From: Ananas comosus | Lineage: Eukaryota > Streptophyta > Magnoliopsida > Poales > Bromeliaceae | Reading direction: 5' to 3' | DNA: 64,000 nucleotides | NCBI RefSeq assembly: GCF_001540865.1 | Contig: NC_033633.1 | Location: forward strand, 1,385,130 to 1,449,129 | Shown: piece by piece, positions 9,866-22,160 of the stretch | How positions within the stretch are numbered: the stretch's first letter is position 1 | How the letters are laid out: every line of letters starts with the position of its first letter | Program-made: the position numbers and the translations under genes | The notes under the pieces: generated by a model | Databases searched by the model: none | What the model was told of the DNA's origin: nothing | Seen by the model: only the letters and a program-made list of their open reading frames with translations

Positions 9866-12068
9866 ATTACTGTTACTATTTGTTTGATGACCTATAAAAT
9901 TGGTATTCTAAGTTGGTATCTTGTTTTATCTAATTTTGAAAATTTATATATCATCGTTACCATCTAAAGAAACAGACGCGGATTTCTCTCTCTTAGTAAT
10001 AAGGTATATTGATTTCTCCCTCTTAGTAATAAGATATATTTTACTACAAAATTCTAGTTGAGAATTAAAAGTCATGTTTCCAATATTATAATTTTTAAAC
10101 TAAATACTGTATTTTCTTACACGTGCGACATTTTTTTTTTTCCTAGAAAAATCTATAGGAGAGATGGGAAATTGGGGGTGCAACGTACTGTAGACGAATT
10201 GTTCACTTTTTAGGACGTTACCACGTGTCCCGCTATTTAAAGCACCAGGAAAATGCGTGTTGGGATATATTTAAAGTGATAAAAATGACATGTACAAGGA
10301 CTTTAATAATTATTAATTAATACTGAGAAGTTAGTAATAACATGCGTTACGAAAAGTTTTGTGGCATTAATTTTAAGCATAGTGTTCACGTACGCTGTAC
10401 GGAAAGATGAGGTACAGGAGATGAGGACATAGGCAACAACTCACTAAATAATTTTATTTTTCAAAATAACTTTACAATTATTGTCTCAACAAGAGGCACA
10501 CGTACGTCAATTACTAAACTAGGAGCCGTTTAGTTCAAACTTTGTAATATTCTAAAAAGATTATATATTTTATAATGATATGATAAATTTGTTACTGAGT
10601 TATCAAGTTATTTGAATTGAAAGCTTATTAAGGATTAAAATATTTTTATTAATCGATTATTAATAACTTTCATCGAGTATGAAAATGAGATTATGTCCTA
10701 ACTAATGATAATATAATATTTGTACTGTCTAAAAGTTTATAATGGTTCTATTATTTCACTAATATCTTTTATAACTATCGAACTGAAAATGAATAATAAT
10801 ATTTGAATATTTTTAATAGAAGATATTGAGATTATCGAAATATTAGCTGTAATAATACTATGGCGGTAAAATGCCACGTAGTCTATTTTGAGATTGGAGG
10901 TTTGAGCTTCTATCTAGCCCCAGGCTCCAAACTTTCTCAAAGTTTACATGTGAATTCCAATCCCAGTATTATGGTGAAATTAACATGTGTTTTCTATTAT
11001 TAATAATATATAACATCAATTTCTAAAATTATTCCACTTTAGTTTCTAATAATTTTTAAAATCGTACTTCGGACGGTTGGAATTTGAGGACAGTGAAACC
11101 TTACAAATTGAATAGACAACTTATTCAGAAATCTAAATCGAATCGGGTTGTTTATTCTACATTTCTACTAGCCCTTTAAATTGTTCTTATTTGATGCTTT
11201 TGAATTTTCTACGAATCTCGTGAACACACACAACACGCATCTTTATTATTGTTTCAATTAAAGTCCTTGCTGTCGAAAATTTTTTAACTTTAATGAATAT
11301 TGTCACGTCCAGTTTTAACAGTATTTTTTATTACCAAAATTTGATTAAAATAAATAATAAATGTTGAAGATCTAATTAAAGAATTAGAAAGTTAAGAACC
11401 ACACAAAAAGGTTGAGGAACCAATGATAGGGCCCGTTCTTTTTTTAGGTATATCTAAAATAAACCACAATGGAGTTTCTCCACTAGAAAAAGTAATTACA
11501 GTGTTTGGTTCATTACTTAAACTAAAACTTCCCCTTATGAAAGAGATACATTGCTTTTCTTCTTACTCTTGTCTTATTTTTGCGTTGCCATAATGTATGA
11601 ATAGACTTCTCGAAAAAAAAAAAAGGTTGTTTCTTTTTTTTTAACATGGTATGAGTAGTGTCCGGTAACTTAAGTTTTTTTTTTTCATAAAAAAATACTA
11701 ACTTTAAATAATTTAAGAGAGCCAAATACTACTATACGGAAAAAAAAACAAAAGTATATTTGAAGCATTTGGATAGTACAAGTTTAATTATGATTCTTTA
11801 ATTCTTCTTTTAGACTTTAGTCGTCGTACATTAGTTTTTATGTAAAATTGGTATTTTTCTCTTGTCACGTAAAGGACTGGTTTACGCGCGATTGTATTTA
11901 TTGGACGTGTCAACAGCTAATGCTATTCCCTGCATTTTTCTCTTCGAAATTTAAAGAGATGTGGAAAACTAATGAAAAGCGAAAAGTTTTGAACTAAAAC
12001 TACTACCTTTTTTTGTGGCTTGTACTAATCAAGAAGCAGCAGGAATGCTCAGGAGGTTTTGTGATATT
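9866..12068. other. Non-coding intergenic region
   Basis: AT-rich DNA with no supportable gene. It includes a short direct repeat of TTTCTCTCTCTTAGTAATAAG type at about 9982-10035 and scattered A and T runs. Confidence 0.45.
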
Positions 12069-12085
12069 GAGAAATAGATGATGTT
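12069..12085. repeat. Left target-site duplication of LINE copy 1
   Basis: GAGAAATAGATGATGTT at 12069-12085 recurs with one change at 13887-13903, directly after the LINE A tail. Confidence 0.8.
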
Positions 12086-13886
12086 GACAGGGCGACCTGC
12101 TCTGTCCCTTCCTTTTTCTTTTTGTTGCGGAGTGCCTCGCCCGGATGATGAACGTGGCAGTCTCTAACAACCTCTTTAAAGGCCTTGGGCCTTCTGACAC
12201 GTCCAGAATGTCCCTCATCTAATATGCAAATGACACATTTTTTTTCTGCGAGACTAAGAAAAAGTATATAAGAAATCTCAAGTTCATGTAGAATCTTTTC
12301 GAATGGGCCTCACGGATGAAAATTAATAAGAAGAAATCAGAATTATACTACACTGGATAGGTGGAAAGGAAAGCGACTAGACTTGCGTCTGTTTTGGAAT
12401 GTACCGTGGGGAACCTTCCAACCAAGTACCTAGGTTTGCCCTTAGCTAACCGACCCCCCTCTATGGAGGACTGGATGGGCATCATCCGGAATATTCAATA
12501 TAAAATTGATGGATGACAGGCGAAACTTCTTTCCAAAGGTGGTAGATTAATCCTAGTAAATGCGGTTCTAACAAACCTACCTCTGTACTTTCTGTTTATG
12601 TTCAAGGCACCCAAATGGGTGATTAAGCGGATTGAGGCTCTACGTAGAAACTTCTTCTGGAATGGAGGTCGCAATGCACCCGGCAAGGGATGTCTGGTCG
12701 CTTGGAAGAGTGCTTGTAGAAGTAAGAAAGAGGGAGGGCTCGATATTCTGGATTTAGACACGATGAACCAGGCCCTATTAACCAAATGGTGGTGGAAATT
12801 CTTCTCGGAGTAACATCTAGAGTGGAATAAACTAGTACATGATTTGTACTATCGTAGAAGAAGACCACTTAAGGAGGGTAGATCCTTCCAACCTAGCTCC
12901 TATTGGTGGAAGGGAGTCCTTAAACTTAATGAAATCTTCAAGTGGGGAGCTTTTTACATTTTGGGAAACGGGGAGACTATCGACTTCTGGTCTGACCGAT
13001 GGTGTGGTGACAAGACGTTAGATTCGGCCTTCCCTGAAATTTACTCTCGTTCGCACTACAAAATCTGCAAAATCAGTGAATGCCTTACTACCAGCGAATG
13101 GAACTGGAGCAAGATTTTTTCAGGGGAGTCCCCCAGCGGACAGGGACTGACTCCTAGCTACCTAGCTCTTAGGGAAAGGATATCCACTTTCAAACTCAAA
13201 CATAGATCAGATAGAGTACAATGGAGATGCAGCTCTGACAGGCGGTTCACAGTTAAATCAGTCTACTTGTTGTTGAACGATGGGGGTTTAAGGGATGCCC
13301 GATCAAGTAAGATCTGGGGACTCCGAGTACCCTTAAAAGTGAAAGTTTTCACCTGGATCGTCCTTAAGAAACGGCCCCTAACTGCCGACAACCTCCTTAA
13401 GAGAGGTTGGTCTGGAAATACCGTATGTATGTTGTGCGGGTCTGAAGAGGAAACGGTCGACCATCTATTTGTTCAGTGCGTTTTTTCGAAATTCCTCATG
13501 GTGACGAGCTTGGAGACCGTCCATATTGGGGATAGGTGGGATGATGTGACCTCAATCTGGGATAGGTAGATAAGGTTGAAGGGATCGCAGTTATCGTGTT
13601 CTTGGATATCTGACTTGGTAGCCTACTAGTGGACTATTTGGGAGGTTAGGAATGGGGTGATTTTTAGGATGACCCAAGCAGACCCCCTACTAGCAGTGTA
13701 CAAGATCAAGCAGTTGACGAAGCTCTGGGACCAAGTTTTGTCTGCCCGGGTGTAGTGTGGGATCTAGGCCTTTTTTTTTTTTTTTTCACCCCCACCGAGG
13801 CCGGTGTTGCCTCACCCATGTAGCCTAATTCATCACATCAATGAATGAAGCGGGTAGCGTGCTACCTTTTTCTCAAAAAAAAAAAA
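12086..13886 (+). mobile_element. 5'-truncated, decayed L1-type LINE (reverse transcriptase C-terminal half)
   Basis: Translation in pieces gives the end of a non-LTR reverse transcriptase: a QGD...PFLFLFVAECLARMM segment, an A(N)DDT-like active-site relic (YANDTFFF), the KAPKWVIKRIEALRRNFFWNGG block and the C-terminal zinc-binding zf-RVT region with CMLCGSEEETVDHLF near 13425-13470. Stop codons and frameshifts break it (for example a TAA near 12811 and a TGA near 12515). The 3' end has a T run, an AATGAATGAAGCGGGTAGCG block and a 12-A tail. A 17-bp target duplication (12069-12085, 13887-13903; one mismatch) fixes both ends and shows the copy was truncated on insertion. It is a relative of the nearly intact LINE at 57218-64000. 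Confidence 0.92.
12598..13569 (+). pseudogene. Reverse transcriptase / zf-RVT remnant of LINE ORF2
   Basis: Two readable pieces, 12598-12813 (71 codons) and 12844-13569 (241 codons), are separated by an in-frame stop. They align with the C-terminal third of the ORF2 at 57354-60977. The first piece holds the conserved FFWNGG and GCLVAWK blocks and the LTKWWWKF motif. The second holds EGRSFQPSSYWWKG, NGETIDFWSDRWCG and the Cys-Cys-His-Cys zf-RVT finger. It lacks the endonuclease and the fingers and palm N-terminal part of the reverse transcriptase, so it cannot be active. Confidence 0.9.
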
Positions 13887-13903
13887 GAGAAATAGATGAC
13901 GTT
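13887..13903. repeat. Right target-site duplication of LINE copy 1
   Basis: GAGAAATAGATGACGTT follows the A tail directly and pairs with 12069-12085 (one mismatch). Confidence 0.8.
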
Positions 13904-14166
13904 TTATGCTTTGGATTTTATGTTGTTGCGTGTGGGAAGATGTACCTAGGCCGTGATTAATGTATGCATTTATTTATTTGATTTTATGCGAAGTGAGATT
14001 CAAACATGCATCTTTTTCCACCTAGGAAGAGTGGGGAATACCGTCCAACTGTTTTAAACAATAGTGGTAAAATAATTGCGCAGCCAACGCACGTGTACAT
14101 TTCCTTATGAAGTTGATTCGAATGCAGATCTTCGAAACTAGAGTGAAGAATACTAACCAACTGCTT

Positions 14167-14474
14167 TAAAGAGCTATTTGGCTGCACGTAGTTGTAACTG
14201 CACTGTAGTTGTCACTGCATGAAAAATTTTAATTCCAATCCAACTGTTGTAGTTGGAACTGTACAAAAAGGATCAAATGTAGTAGGTGGAACTACGCCGA
14301 AATTTACTGCAGTTTCAACTACAGCAGCTGTAATATAAGCTAAGTTTTTATTGTTTCTTCACTTCCTATTATATCCAATCAAACTAAATCTACGTAATTA
14401 TAACTGATGCATATCTAACTGAATGCATCTTAAATTACACTATATTTATAATTACATCCAATCAATCGGCCCTA
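14167..14474. mobile_element. MITE with degenerate terminal inverted repeats
   Basis: The start (GAGCTATTTGGCTGCACGTA) resembles the reverse complement of the end (AGGGCCGATTGATTGGATGT). The interior repeats GTAGTTGTAACTGCA-like words. There is no coding capacity. TAA-type bases adjoin both ends, which would suit a PIF/Harbinger-like element. Confidence 0.45.
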
Positions 14475-14570
14475 AAATAACGGATGGTAGAATAGTGGCT
14501 CAGTCGACGCACACAATGGATGAAACTGGGTCAGGGCTTATAAGGCTTGATAGGTCGGGACTTGTTTGGA

Positions 14571-14950
14571 CCTAAGGATGTAAATGGATCCAGGTTGCTG
14601 GAGCTTCTGCTCCCATCCGCCCCAAATGGAGCTTTAAGTTGGAATAAAAAATATAAAAGATATAACCCGCTCCGAATCCATTATGATTCTCCAAGTAAAC
14701 GAAGCAGGAGGCAGGAGCTCCCTTTTTTCCTTTGATCGATTTCGATCAGCCAAAAATCAGCTAAAAATTTCCTCCCATTCCGATCAGCTCGAATGGAGCC
14801 ATAAGTGAGGGGTCAAAAATATGATTAAAATTAACCCTGCCCGAATCCACCTCGACCATGATAAAAAGGAGCCAAAGGTGGGGAACCCCTCCTATCTCCC
14901 CGGGTCTGCCCTATTTGCGTCCCTTTTCCGACCCGTTTGCATCTCTATTT
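14571..14950. mobile_element. hAT-like MITE
   Basis: The left end GGATGTAAATGGATCCAGGT and right end CGACCCGTTTGCATCTC are imperfect inverted repeats of the GATGCAAACGGGTCGG type known from plant hAT-related MITEs. Inside are two internally similar blocks around 'CCCAAATGGAGCTTTAAGT' and 'CTCGAATGGAGCCATAAGT', also inverted or duplicated. It is non-coding. Confidence 0.5.
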
Positions 14951-15008
14951 GGACCGAACTTTGGGGTACCTGAAATGGGTCTTGGAGTTTGACCTTTGCG
15001 CCTACTAC

Positions 15009-15127
15009 GGCTTATCCTAATCCAGCCCAAGTTCGGTCCAAAGTCCAAAGGAGTGGCCCAAGTTGGGCCGAAATACCTTTGGCCCTATAAGGCTTGTCCT
15101 AATCCAGCCCAAGTTCGGTCCAAAGGC
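15009..15127. repeat. 80-bp period direct duplication
   Basis: GGCTTATCCTAATCCAGCCC (15009) recurs as GGCTTGTCCTAATCCAGCCC (15089), followed in both by AAGTTCGGTCCAAAG. Overlapping frames here are by-products of the duplication. Confidence 0.8.
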
Positions 15128-15339
15128 GTGGGCGTGTGCTTTCTGTGCTTCTGCACGTGCTTGCGCGTGTATATGCATGCATGTCACGTGCGGACCACGT
15201 GCGCGCACATGCTCATACATGCTACCCAATAGTTCATGGGCGACCGGAATTCATGATTAAAATATCAGATTAAGATATGCTAATTTGATTAAGAAATTAA
15301 GGACATGCTTTTTTTTATCATCAAAGTTTGTCGTATCTA

Positions 15340-15345
15340 TATATC

Positions 15346-15379
<34 letters not shown>

Positions 15380-15380
15380 T
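15340..15380. repeat. (TA)n(GA)n compound microsatellite
   Basis: About nine TA-rich dinucleotides run into about ten GA dinucleotides. The same compound motif borders foldback elements at 270-339 and 44431-44470, but no element is recognised here. Confidence 0.9.
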
Positions 15381-15723
15381 GTTATGCACTCTCTCACAAA
15401 ATATCCAAAAATAAAATTAATATAATAATAATTATATCATTAAGAGATTTAAACAAATCACAGATGATGCTATCACCATCGAAAGAAGTTAGGTTGGATG
15501 TTGGAACAAGTTATTCGGTGATGAAGAGTTCAATTTTTATACTTTGTAAAGTATTGTTGTATTGCCGGTTATAATTTGTCAGGATAGTATATTTTACTGA
15601 CATTTTAGAAAAAAAAAAAGAAGAAAAATTAAGGGTCGGAAATGTCTGTCGTCATAGACGTGCATTTGACCCTACTTCCATTCTACCTAAAGCTAGCTTT
15701 AATTTTAATTGGATAAAAGTTAT

Positions 15724-16060
15724 GTAAAAATGTACAGAATTTGTCTGCATTATAAGCTATTTTGATTGGCCTACCTAGTGTTTCATAATTTTGATTATAC
15801 TATCCAACTTTTATGATTTGAGTTAGTCAATAGATTTTTTGACTTTAAAATTTAAACTAATTACTTTAATAAATTTATACTTGCAGAAATTATATTAAAT
15901 ATATTAACTAAATCCGTATACATAAATTTTAAAGTCAAAATATTGTTGACTAGCTTAAATCAAACAAATTAAAATGTTGGATAACAAAATCAAAATTTTG
16001 ACACACAAGGTAGCTAACTTAAAATGGTCCATAATTTTGATAAATTCTGTATATTTTTAC
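15724..16060. mobile_element. MITE with nested inverted repeats
   Basis: GTAAAAATGTACAGAATTTG (15724) pairs with the reverse of ATAAATTCTGTATATTTTTAC (to 16060). A second inner pair exists around CTACCTAGTGTTTCATAATTTTG and CAAAATTTTGACACACAAGGTAG, then TTTTGACTTTAAAATTTA with its complement. The element is thus inverted over most of its length. No protein is encoded. Confidence 0.65.
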
Positions 16061-16064
16061 CTAA

Positions 16065-17830
16065 AGATTATATGCCATATTATTATACAAGTTATGATAG
16101 AATAACTTATTCCTATTATCCTATATACAAGAATGCCAAATTAACGGTATAACTTAATGAGAACTTACATAAATGTTCTATGCAGTTTATACGATCTGTA
16201 GTATTATGTATTATTTGATTCATGATGTGAACAAAATTTTGATAAGGACGGTTTTCAAGACCATTCTGTTTATAGTTCATTATCACAAATAATACGAATT
16301 TGAAAGCTGTGTGAGTAGCAGATTCGACAGTATGTTGGGCACTGTTCTAATCAAATTTTTATTTATTTATCATAAATTTTATTATATAAAGTTTAATTTA
16401 GTTAATATAAATGGCAGATGAGGTAAGAATGAAAACTTGAACATTATTTTTCGTATTTTTTTTTGTTATTACTCTCATAAAAATTTTTAAAAAATAATTT
16501 GTTTTTGTTCTTTACCTTAATTGGCTCCACGTTATTGGATGGTCCAAAAATTGTGGCGGATTTTGTTGTGGCGTTCATTAATAAGATTACAGCTGTTGCC
16601 ACGAGTATATCCTGAAACACAGCAAAGCGGTGGCTTCACCCTGTGCACCACGTCATCAGTGGACCATGCCAATTCCTTATTTTTCCATTACCCTTTTGAG
16701 AAGCGGAAAATATTTTAGATTCTTATTTATGATATAGTACAAAATTTATGTCACACGATACATGTCTATAATTCAATTAAAGATTTTTATGAAGAAGATA
16801 AATGATCCATAATAATGATACTATTTAAAGAGATCTACAATAATGATTTTTACTATCATTATTACTTTATGTAAGAGTTTGATATCTAATTACTTTTTTA
16901 AAAGATATAACATTCAATCCAAAATTCTAATATTATATAAGAATATATTTTCTGTGCATTATTTAAATATAAAATTATTATATTATCTCTAATTAAAAAA
17001 ATCATTGGATTATATGGCTCAATAAAATTAATTTATTATAATTTTTTGCTACACTTTTTAAGAAAGTCCACAACTGTTGTCATTCATTAATAGTCGGGTT
17101 GATATTATATTATCTCACTTTTCGAAAAATTTTATAAAGATTTCATTCCATTCAAGGTTGTATTTGTTTCACCAAAAATGAAAAAAGGTGAAAAAATCTC
17201 AATTATAAATATCTATTTCTATTGTTTGGTTTATTGTACATTTACTTTTGATCGAAATTCAAAACTCAAACTATCCGAAACAACGAAATTAATTTTAGCT
17301 CATTCCATATCAAAATCAATTACAGAAGAAATAGGAAAAAGAAAAAAAATGCTAATCTACCTCTCACACATCCAATTTTTACCAATACATTTGTTGCCAA
17401 ACAAATAGTAGAATAAAAAAAACTTTAATTTTACAATTACACAAATAAATAATAAAGTAATTTCTATCCAAACTACTTTTATTTGAAAATCTGCTTCAAT
17501 CTGAACTTTATTTTTGGTAAAATAAACAAACCCTAATGCATATGCTCTAATACCAGTAATTTTAAAGTAAATTTACAATTAAGCAGCTAAAATTGAATTA
17601 GGATGATAAAAATTGGTGAAGATCTCAACTTGGCCTCCCGTTCCATTACAAGGAAGAAAATCTAACCCAAAAAATAAAAATAGAAAATAGAAAAGGTGCA
17701 CTGCTGACGTGGTGGACTGAGTCCAGGGGACAATCTCCACAGTCAAAAGGGCACCCAAGCGCCCAAGTGTGGACCATTTCATCAAGACCCTTCCCGTAGC
17801 AGCATAGAATAGATGAATCACGAATATCCC
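16065..17830. other. Non-coding intergenic region upstream of the zinc transporter
   Basis: AT-rich, with short chance frames only. I could not define a gene or a bounded element. Confidence 0.45.
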
Positions 17831-18054
17831 CACAACTCCCTTCCGACTCCGATTGAGGATAAAATGGTGGAATTAATAAGAATTGAGAATGTGAAATAAT
17901 TAAAGCGGGCGAATAAGCGGTGGACGCGGAATAAGAGGCTTATCCTTATTCCCCCCCCCCCACCCCTCTCTCTTCCCGTGATCGTGCCTCGTCCCTGATA
18001 CGGCGATACCCCTCCCCACCATTAATCCCCTTCCTCGGCCTCCTCGCCGTTCGT

Positions 18055-18057
<3 letters not shown>

Positions 18058-18085
<28 letters not shown>
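18058..18085. repeat. (CT)n tract in the transporter leader
   Basis: About 13 CT dinucleotides end at CTCGAG, directly before a possible splice donor (GAG|GTATCC at 18089). CT tracts are common in plant 5' leaders near the transcription start. Confidence 0.8.
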
Positions 18086-18089
18086 GAGG

Positions 18090-19547
18090 TATCCCTTTTC
18101 CGATTCCCGATCCCACCTTCCCCCCCTCTCTCTCGCTTTGGATTGTTCGATCATGGATAAGTCTCCCTCTCGATTGCTCGATCTAGGGTTTTGTAGGTTT
18201 TCTTCGGGATAAGCGTGGAAATGTTGTGCGTCGTTGATGTTATGGACGAGATGATGATGCCTTGTTTCGATGTTTCTTACTAACTGCGTTTAGGGTCTAT
18301 TCCGAGTCGTAGTCATGCTTCTGAATCTTGGATGATTGGAACCGGATTGGATCGGGTTTTCTAGGGTTTTCCGTATGTTTCGTAGATCAATTTATGGTTG
18401 TGAATTAGAATGGAGCTGCGCTAATAAGAGTTTTGATCTTAGGGGTTTAGTTTAAGGGAGAGAAATAGGGTTGTTTGTTGCTTTCGCACTTTTTTATTAT
18501 TTTGGGATTTCCCTATAATTTGTGCCTTTCCAGTACACATTTGTATTTATTTCATAATTATTGTGTCAAAGAATGAAAAGTACGCAGATTCATGATAAGC
18601 AGTACTTAGTAGTATATCCGAAAGTACGAGTAAAATGTGACAGGATGAAATTTCTTGAATTATAATACTTTGTTATGGATTCCTGATTTCTGGGCAGTTA
18701 GGAATTTTGGCTTCTTTATTATCATGGTTAAAAGGAACTGTGGAGTGAACCTGTAGATTTAGATATATTTATTTCTTTGCTACTCAGGTTTTACGCAGCA
18801 TTATCGTCATTTAAGATTTTCGTGTTGTATGCAATGAGTTTTGTGATGAAGATTGCATGCCATTCATTTGTGGTGGAATATTTTGGCATATATAGAAGAA
18901 AGAACGAAAATAATGTGCTTTGGAGCTCTAATATTACCCACTTAGTGATCAAAACTAGAGTCTGCTTTTGGTGTTATGCATCATGTATGGTTGAGATTAT
19001 TGTTTATTGTTTGATCTTTTGGATTTCTATTGTTTGCTTTAAGTGTGCTAACGTTATGATGCACTTGCCAGTTTATGTTTGATGAGGTCTGGTGAATTTT
19101 TTTGTGGTTGTTGCCTGAATGTAGCCTTCAGATGGATATACTAATGTGATTGTTGCCATCTAAATCATTTAACGAAGCTACAATTTAAGTAATGCTTAGA
19201 TCATGTTGACCATTGATGCTAAATGCACTTTTTTCTCTATGGTTGGTTCTTTTTTTTGGGAGGGGGGGCTAAAATCTGTTTGGCTTGTATCTGGACAATT
19301 AAGCGAGGTATGCATGTCTGCATAGCTAATACATTTTTCTTGTGCTGCGAGAATAATCATGGTGCTTTTTTAGCTTATTATTGGTTGAGGAATTCTGAAT
19401 TTGTGATCTCTGATCCACTCTATATGAGTATTCTAAATATTGTTTGGGTGCAAAATTTTTGGCTTATTCTTGGAGTAAGCGAATGTTTGACCATTTATTC
19501 AATTAGCTTTTTTACTTATTCGAAAGGCTTTTATTTTGGATTTGCAG
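18090..19547 (+). other. Probable 5' leader intron of the zinc transporter
   Basis: The coding ATG at 19548 follows directly on a good acceptor (pyrimidine-rich, TTTGCAG|ATG). The region before it is T-rich and typical of a plant intron. The best donor I can offer is GAG|GTATCC at 18089, but other GT sites, such as near 18199, are possible. A transcript read would decide. The small frames within it are not genes. Confidence 0.55.
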
Positions 19548-20786
19548 ATGGAGTCAGAAAATTCTCAGCCATCTCGTTCTCAAATCATTGATATAAATGT
19601 AGATGTGCCAGAGGGAGCCTCTGGCCTAAACACTTCCAAGATCTGCGCTGGCTCTACTTGTGGCCTCTCTGATTCTGCTACTAGATCCAAAGACGCCAAA
19701 GAGAGAAATGCTTCCATGCAGAAGCTACTGATCGCTGTTGTCCTATGCATCATATTCATGGCCGTAGAAGTAGTTGGGGGAATCAAAGCAAACAGTCTTG
19801 CGATTATAACCGATGCAGCCCATCTCCTTTCAGATGTCGCAGCTTTTGCCATCTCCTTGTTTTCTCTCTGGGTTTCAGGATGGGAAGCGACTCCCCGCCA
19901 ATCTTATGGCTACTATCGAATAGAAATACTTGGGGCGATGGCTTCTATTCTCATCATATGGGCTTTAACCGGTGTGCTAGTTAAAGAAGCAATAGGGCGA
20001 CTAATCCATCCAACTGGTGAGGTGCAAGGAGTTTTGATGTTTGCTGTTGCTGCCTTCGGTCTGGTGGTTAACATCGTCATGGCTATCTTGCTGGGCCACG
20101 ACCACGGACACGGACACGGACACGGACACGGACACGGACACGATCACGGCCACGGCCATGGACATGCAGACCATGATCACGACCACCACGAGGATGATGA
20201 TCACAGCGATGATGACCATGCACATGGTCACACCCATGACATTCGCATCACCACACATCCCCATCATTCAGAGGATGATAAGCACAAAGATGAAAGCAGA
20301 CATCCACTGCTAAATAAGCCGAAAAAGAAGAAGAGGAACATCAATGTGCACAGTGCCTACATTCACGTGCTAGGGGACTCCATCCAGAGCGTAGGGGTAA
20401 TGATTGGGGGAGCGATTATATGGTACAAACCTGAATTGAAGGTGATTGATCTCATATGCACACTCATCTTCTCCGTTCTTGTCCTAGTGACGACCTTTAA
20501 GATGATGAGAGACGTACTGGAAATTCTGATGGAAAGCACGCCACGAGAAATCGACACGACCCGACTTGAGAAGGGCCTGTGCGAGTTGGACGGGGTCGTG
20601 GCCATTCACGAGCTGCACATATGGGCCATTACTATAGGAAAAGTTCTCCTTGCTTGCCATGTTACTATCGCTCCGGACGCTGATGCCGATCTCGTGCTCG
20701 ATAAGGTGATAGGATATATCAGAGAGGAGTATAACATCAGCCATGTTACTATACAGATAGAACGCCAACAGATTCAACATGCATGA
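19548..20786 (+). CDS. MTP1: Zinc transporter of the CDF family, MTP1 type
   Basis: This 412-residue protein would pump zinc (possibly cobalt) into the vacuole in exchange for protons. It has six predicted membrane segments, the first at about 59-78. The paired CDF zinc sites are visible: H92-LLS-D96 in segment 2 and H273-VLG-D277 in segment 5. Between segments 4 and 5 lies a histidine-rich cytosolic loop (about 184-239) with a long His-Gly run followed by His/Asp clusters, the mark of the MTP1-4 group. The C-terminal domain has the conserved HELHIW motif (354-359). An N-terminal Cys pair (about 32 and 38) also fits plant MTP1. Length is as usual for the family (about 390-420). Coding is in a single exon. 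I chose ATG 19548, right after a splice acceptor; an in-frame TTG twelve bases earlier lies in the intron. Confidence 0.93.
   Translation: MESENSQPSRSQIIDINVDVPEGASGLNTSKICAGSTCGLSDSATRSKDAKERNASMQKLLIAVVLCIIFMAVEVVGGIKANSLAIITDAAHLLSDVAAFAISLFSLWVSGWEATPRQSYGYYRIEILGAMASILIIWALTGVLVKEAIGRLIHPTGEVQGVLMFAVAAFGLVVNIVMAILLGHDHGHGHGHGHGHGHDHGHGHGHADHDHDHHEDDDHSDDDHAHGHTHDIRITTHPHHSEDDKHKDESRHPLLNKPKKKKRNINVHSAYIHVLGDSIQSVGVMIGGAIIWYKPELKVIDLICTLIFSVLVLVTTFKMMRDVLEILMESTPREIDTTRLEKGLCELDGVVAIHELHIWAITIGKVLLACHVTIAPDADADLVLDKVIGYIREEYNISHVTIQIERQQIQHA
20104..20145 (+). repeat. 6-bp coding tandem repeat in the His-rich loop
   Basis: About six copies of GGACAC encode alternating Gly-His in the zinc-sensing loop of the transporter. 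Such a repeat can change length by slippage without breaking the frame. Confidence 0.85.
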
Positions 20787-22160
20787 GCATTTTTCAGACC
20801 CATAATCCCCTGATGCGGTTTCTTGTTTCACGGTTTCTCCGGTTAACTTTTCTTAATTCTTTTGACTGAAATGGTAGTTCATGGCTGGTAGGGTTTGTTC
20901 ATTCCGTAATGACTGATTGTGGCTTTCTATGGCTTTCTAATTCGCTCGGAACTCTACATTGCATCTTCTTGTTGGTCGGGATCTGAGTGTCATAGGCTGG
21001 GCTTAACGTTTGCAATTTTTCCCGAGCCGCTGATTGAAGAATTTTGGTAAGCAATTTGATCTGCCGTATATGCATAAGATCCTAAAATGTGGAGAAGGTA
21101 ATATTCCGTTGATCTGTTGTTTTTCAGTGTTTTTCTTTTTCCCTCCTCTTTTTTTTTTTTTTNTTTTTTGAGCTGGAATCTTTTACGGCATTTGTCTTGA
21201 AAAGACTGGGTATTATTATGTAACTGTTTGAAGAAACGTAGTTGCTTATTAATTTGAAAGATTTTGTGGCGTTAATGCTAATGTTCAGAATCCAAAACCC
21301 TCGAAACACAGAGATTCGATTATTTATTAGATGGTTGTCAGAGGTATACAGTGATTTAAAAGGAACAAAAGATCTCAACTCTTTAGGTCCTTTTTTTTTT
21401 TTTCATTGAGGTTCGTCTTGCTCTAGTATGCAAAATGGAATTCCAAGCTAAAGTATATAGAATATGCTTTTCCGGTTTTTGGATAAAATATACTACAACT
21501 GACTTGTTGTGATGTATGTACGAAACAAATAGTATTCTTTTTAGTGCGCTTTTTTAACTGCTCCTAGCGCATGCTTTTGACAATTTCAAATAAGGGTATA
21601 ACAAACTTTTTGTGCGTCCACCCAGCTTTGGACCCAAGAAAGAATAATGGTCTGCACACCTCAGAGTATATATCCTGGTGTTTGGAGAAGTACTGTAACA
21701 AATTATTGTAAGCTGGACATTGTGCGGTGCATAAGGGCACTAATCAACGAAATATACAGAGACTGGAAGCACATTTATGTTTCTCCCCAAAAGAAACTAC
21801 GAAAGTATAATTAAACACGGCATTGAAGAACACATATTACTTCCCAACAAACTAGACAAGTAGTACAGCATCAACAAACACGCTACACCCTTCTTATTTC
21901 ATCAACTCCATGCCTGCTATTAGTACGATACACGCCATTGAAGAACACGATACAAGCTACTTCATCATGAACAATATATAACACTGCAAAAGCCAAACAG
22001 CATCTTCCTAACAGTATATCATTAATCCGACTCTTAAAGAGCTCTTTCAAGCTCCATACGACTATTAAACAAACCGTGCCATAAGATTTTACACATACTA
22101 GTAAGCTCGACTGATCTCGAGGAAACACCACCAACGCGGAGCGGCAAGACCCAGACCGGG
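20787..22160. other. Intergenic region between two convergent genes
   Basis: This holds the 3' ends of the plus-strand transporter and the minus-strand asparagine synthetase. A T run with a single N at 21163 marks an assembly seam. No further gene was found. Confidence 0.6.

Noticed and set aside
12020..12085. Weak match of DNA before 12086 to the LINE VNGQPTNW region
   Set aside because: The 17-bp direct repeat at 12069-12085 and 13887-13903 places the LINE start at 12086, so the resemblance upstream is most likely chance.
12003..12218. 71-residue minus-strand frame
   Set aside because: It is antisense to the LINE reverse transcriptase remnant.
13930..14166. Two similar blocks with GATTCAAAC/GATTCGAAT words, possible second SINE family
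   Set aside because: There is no A-box, tail or flanking duplication; too weak to call.
20001..20313. Frames in the His-rich loop on both strands
   Set aside because: They are shadows of the repetitive MTP1 coding sequence.
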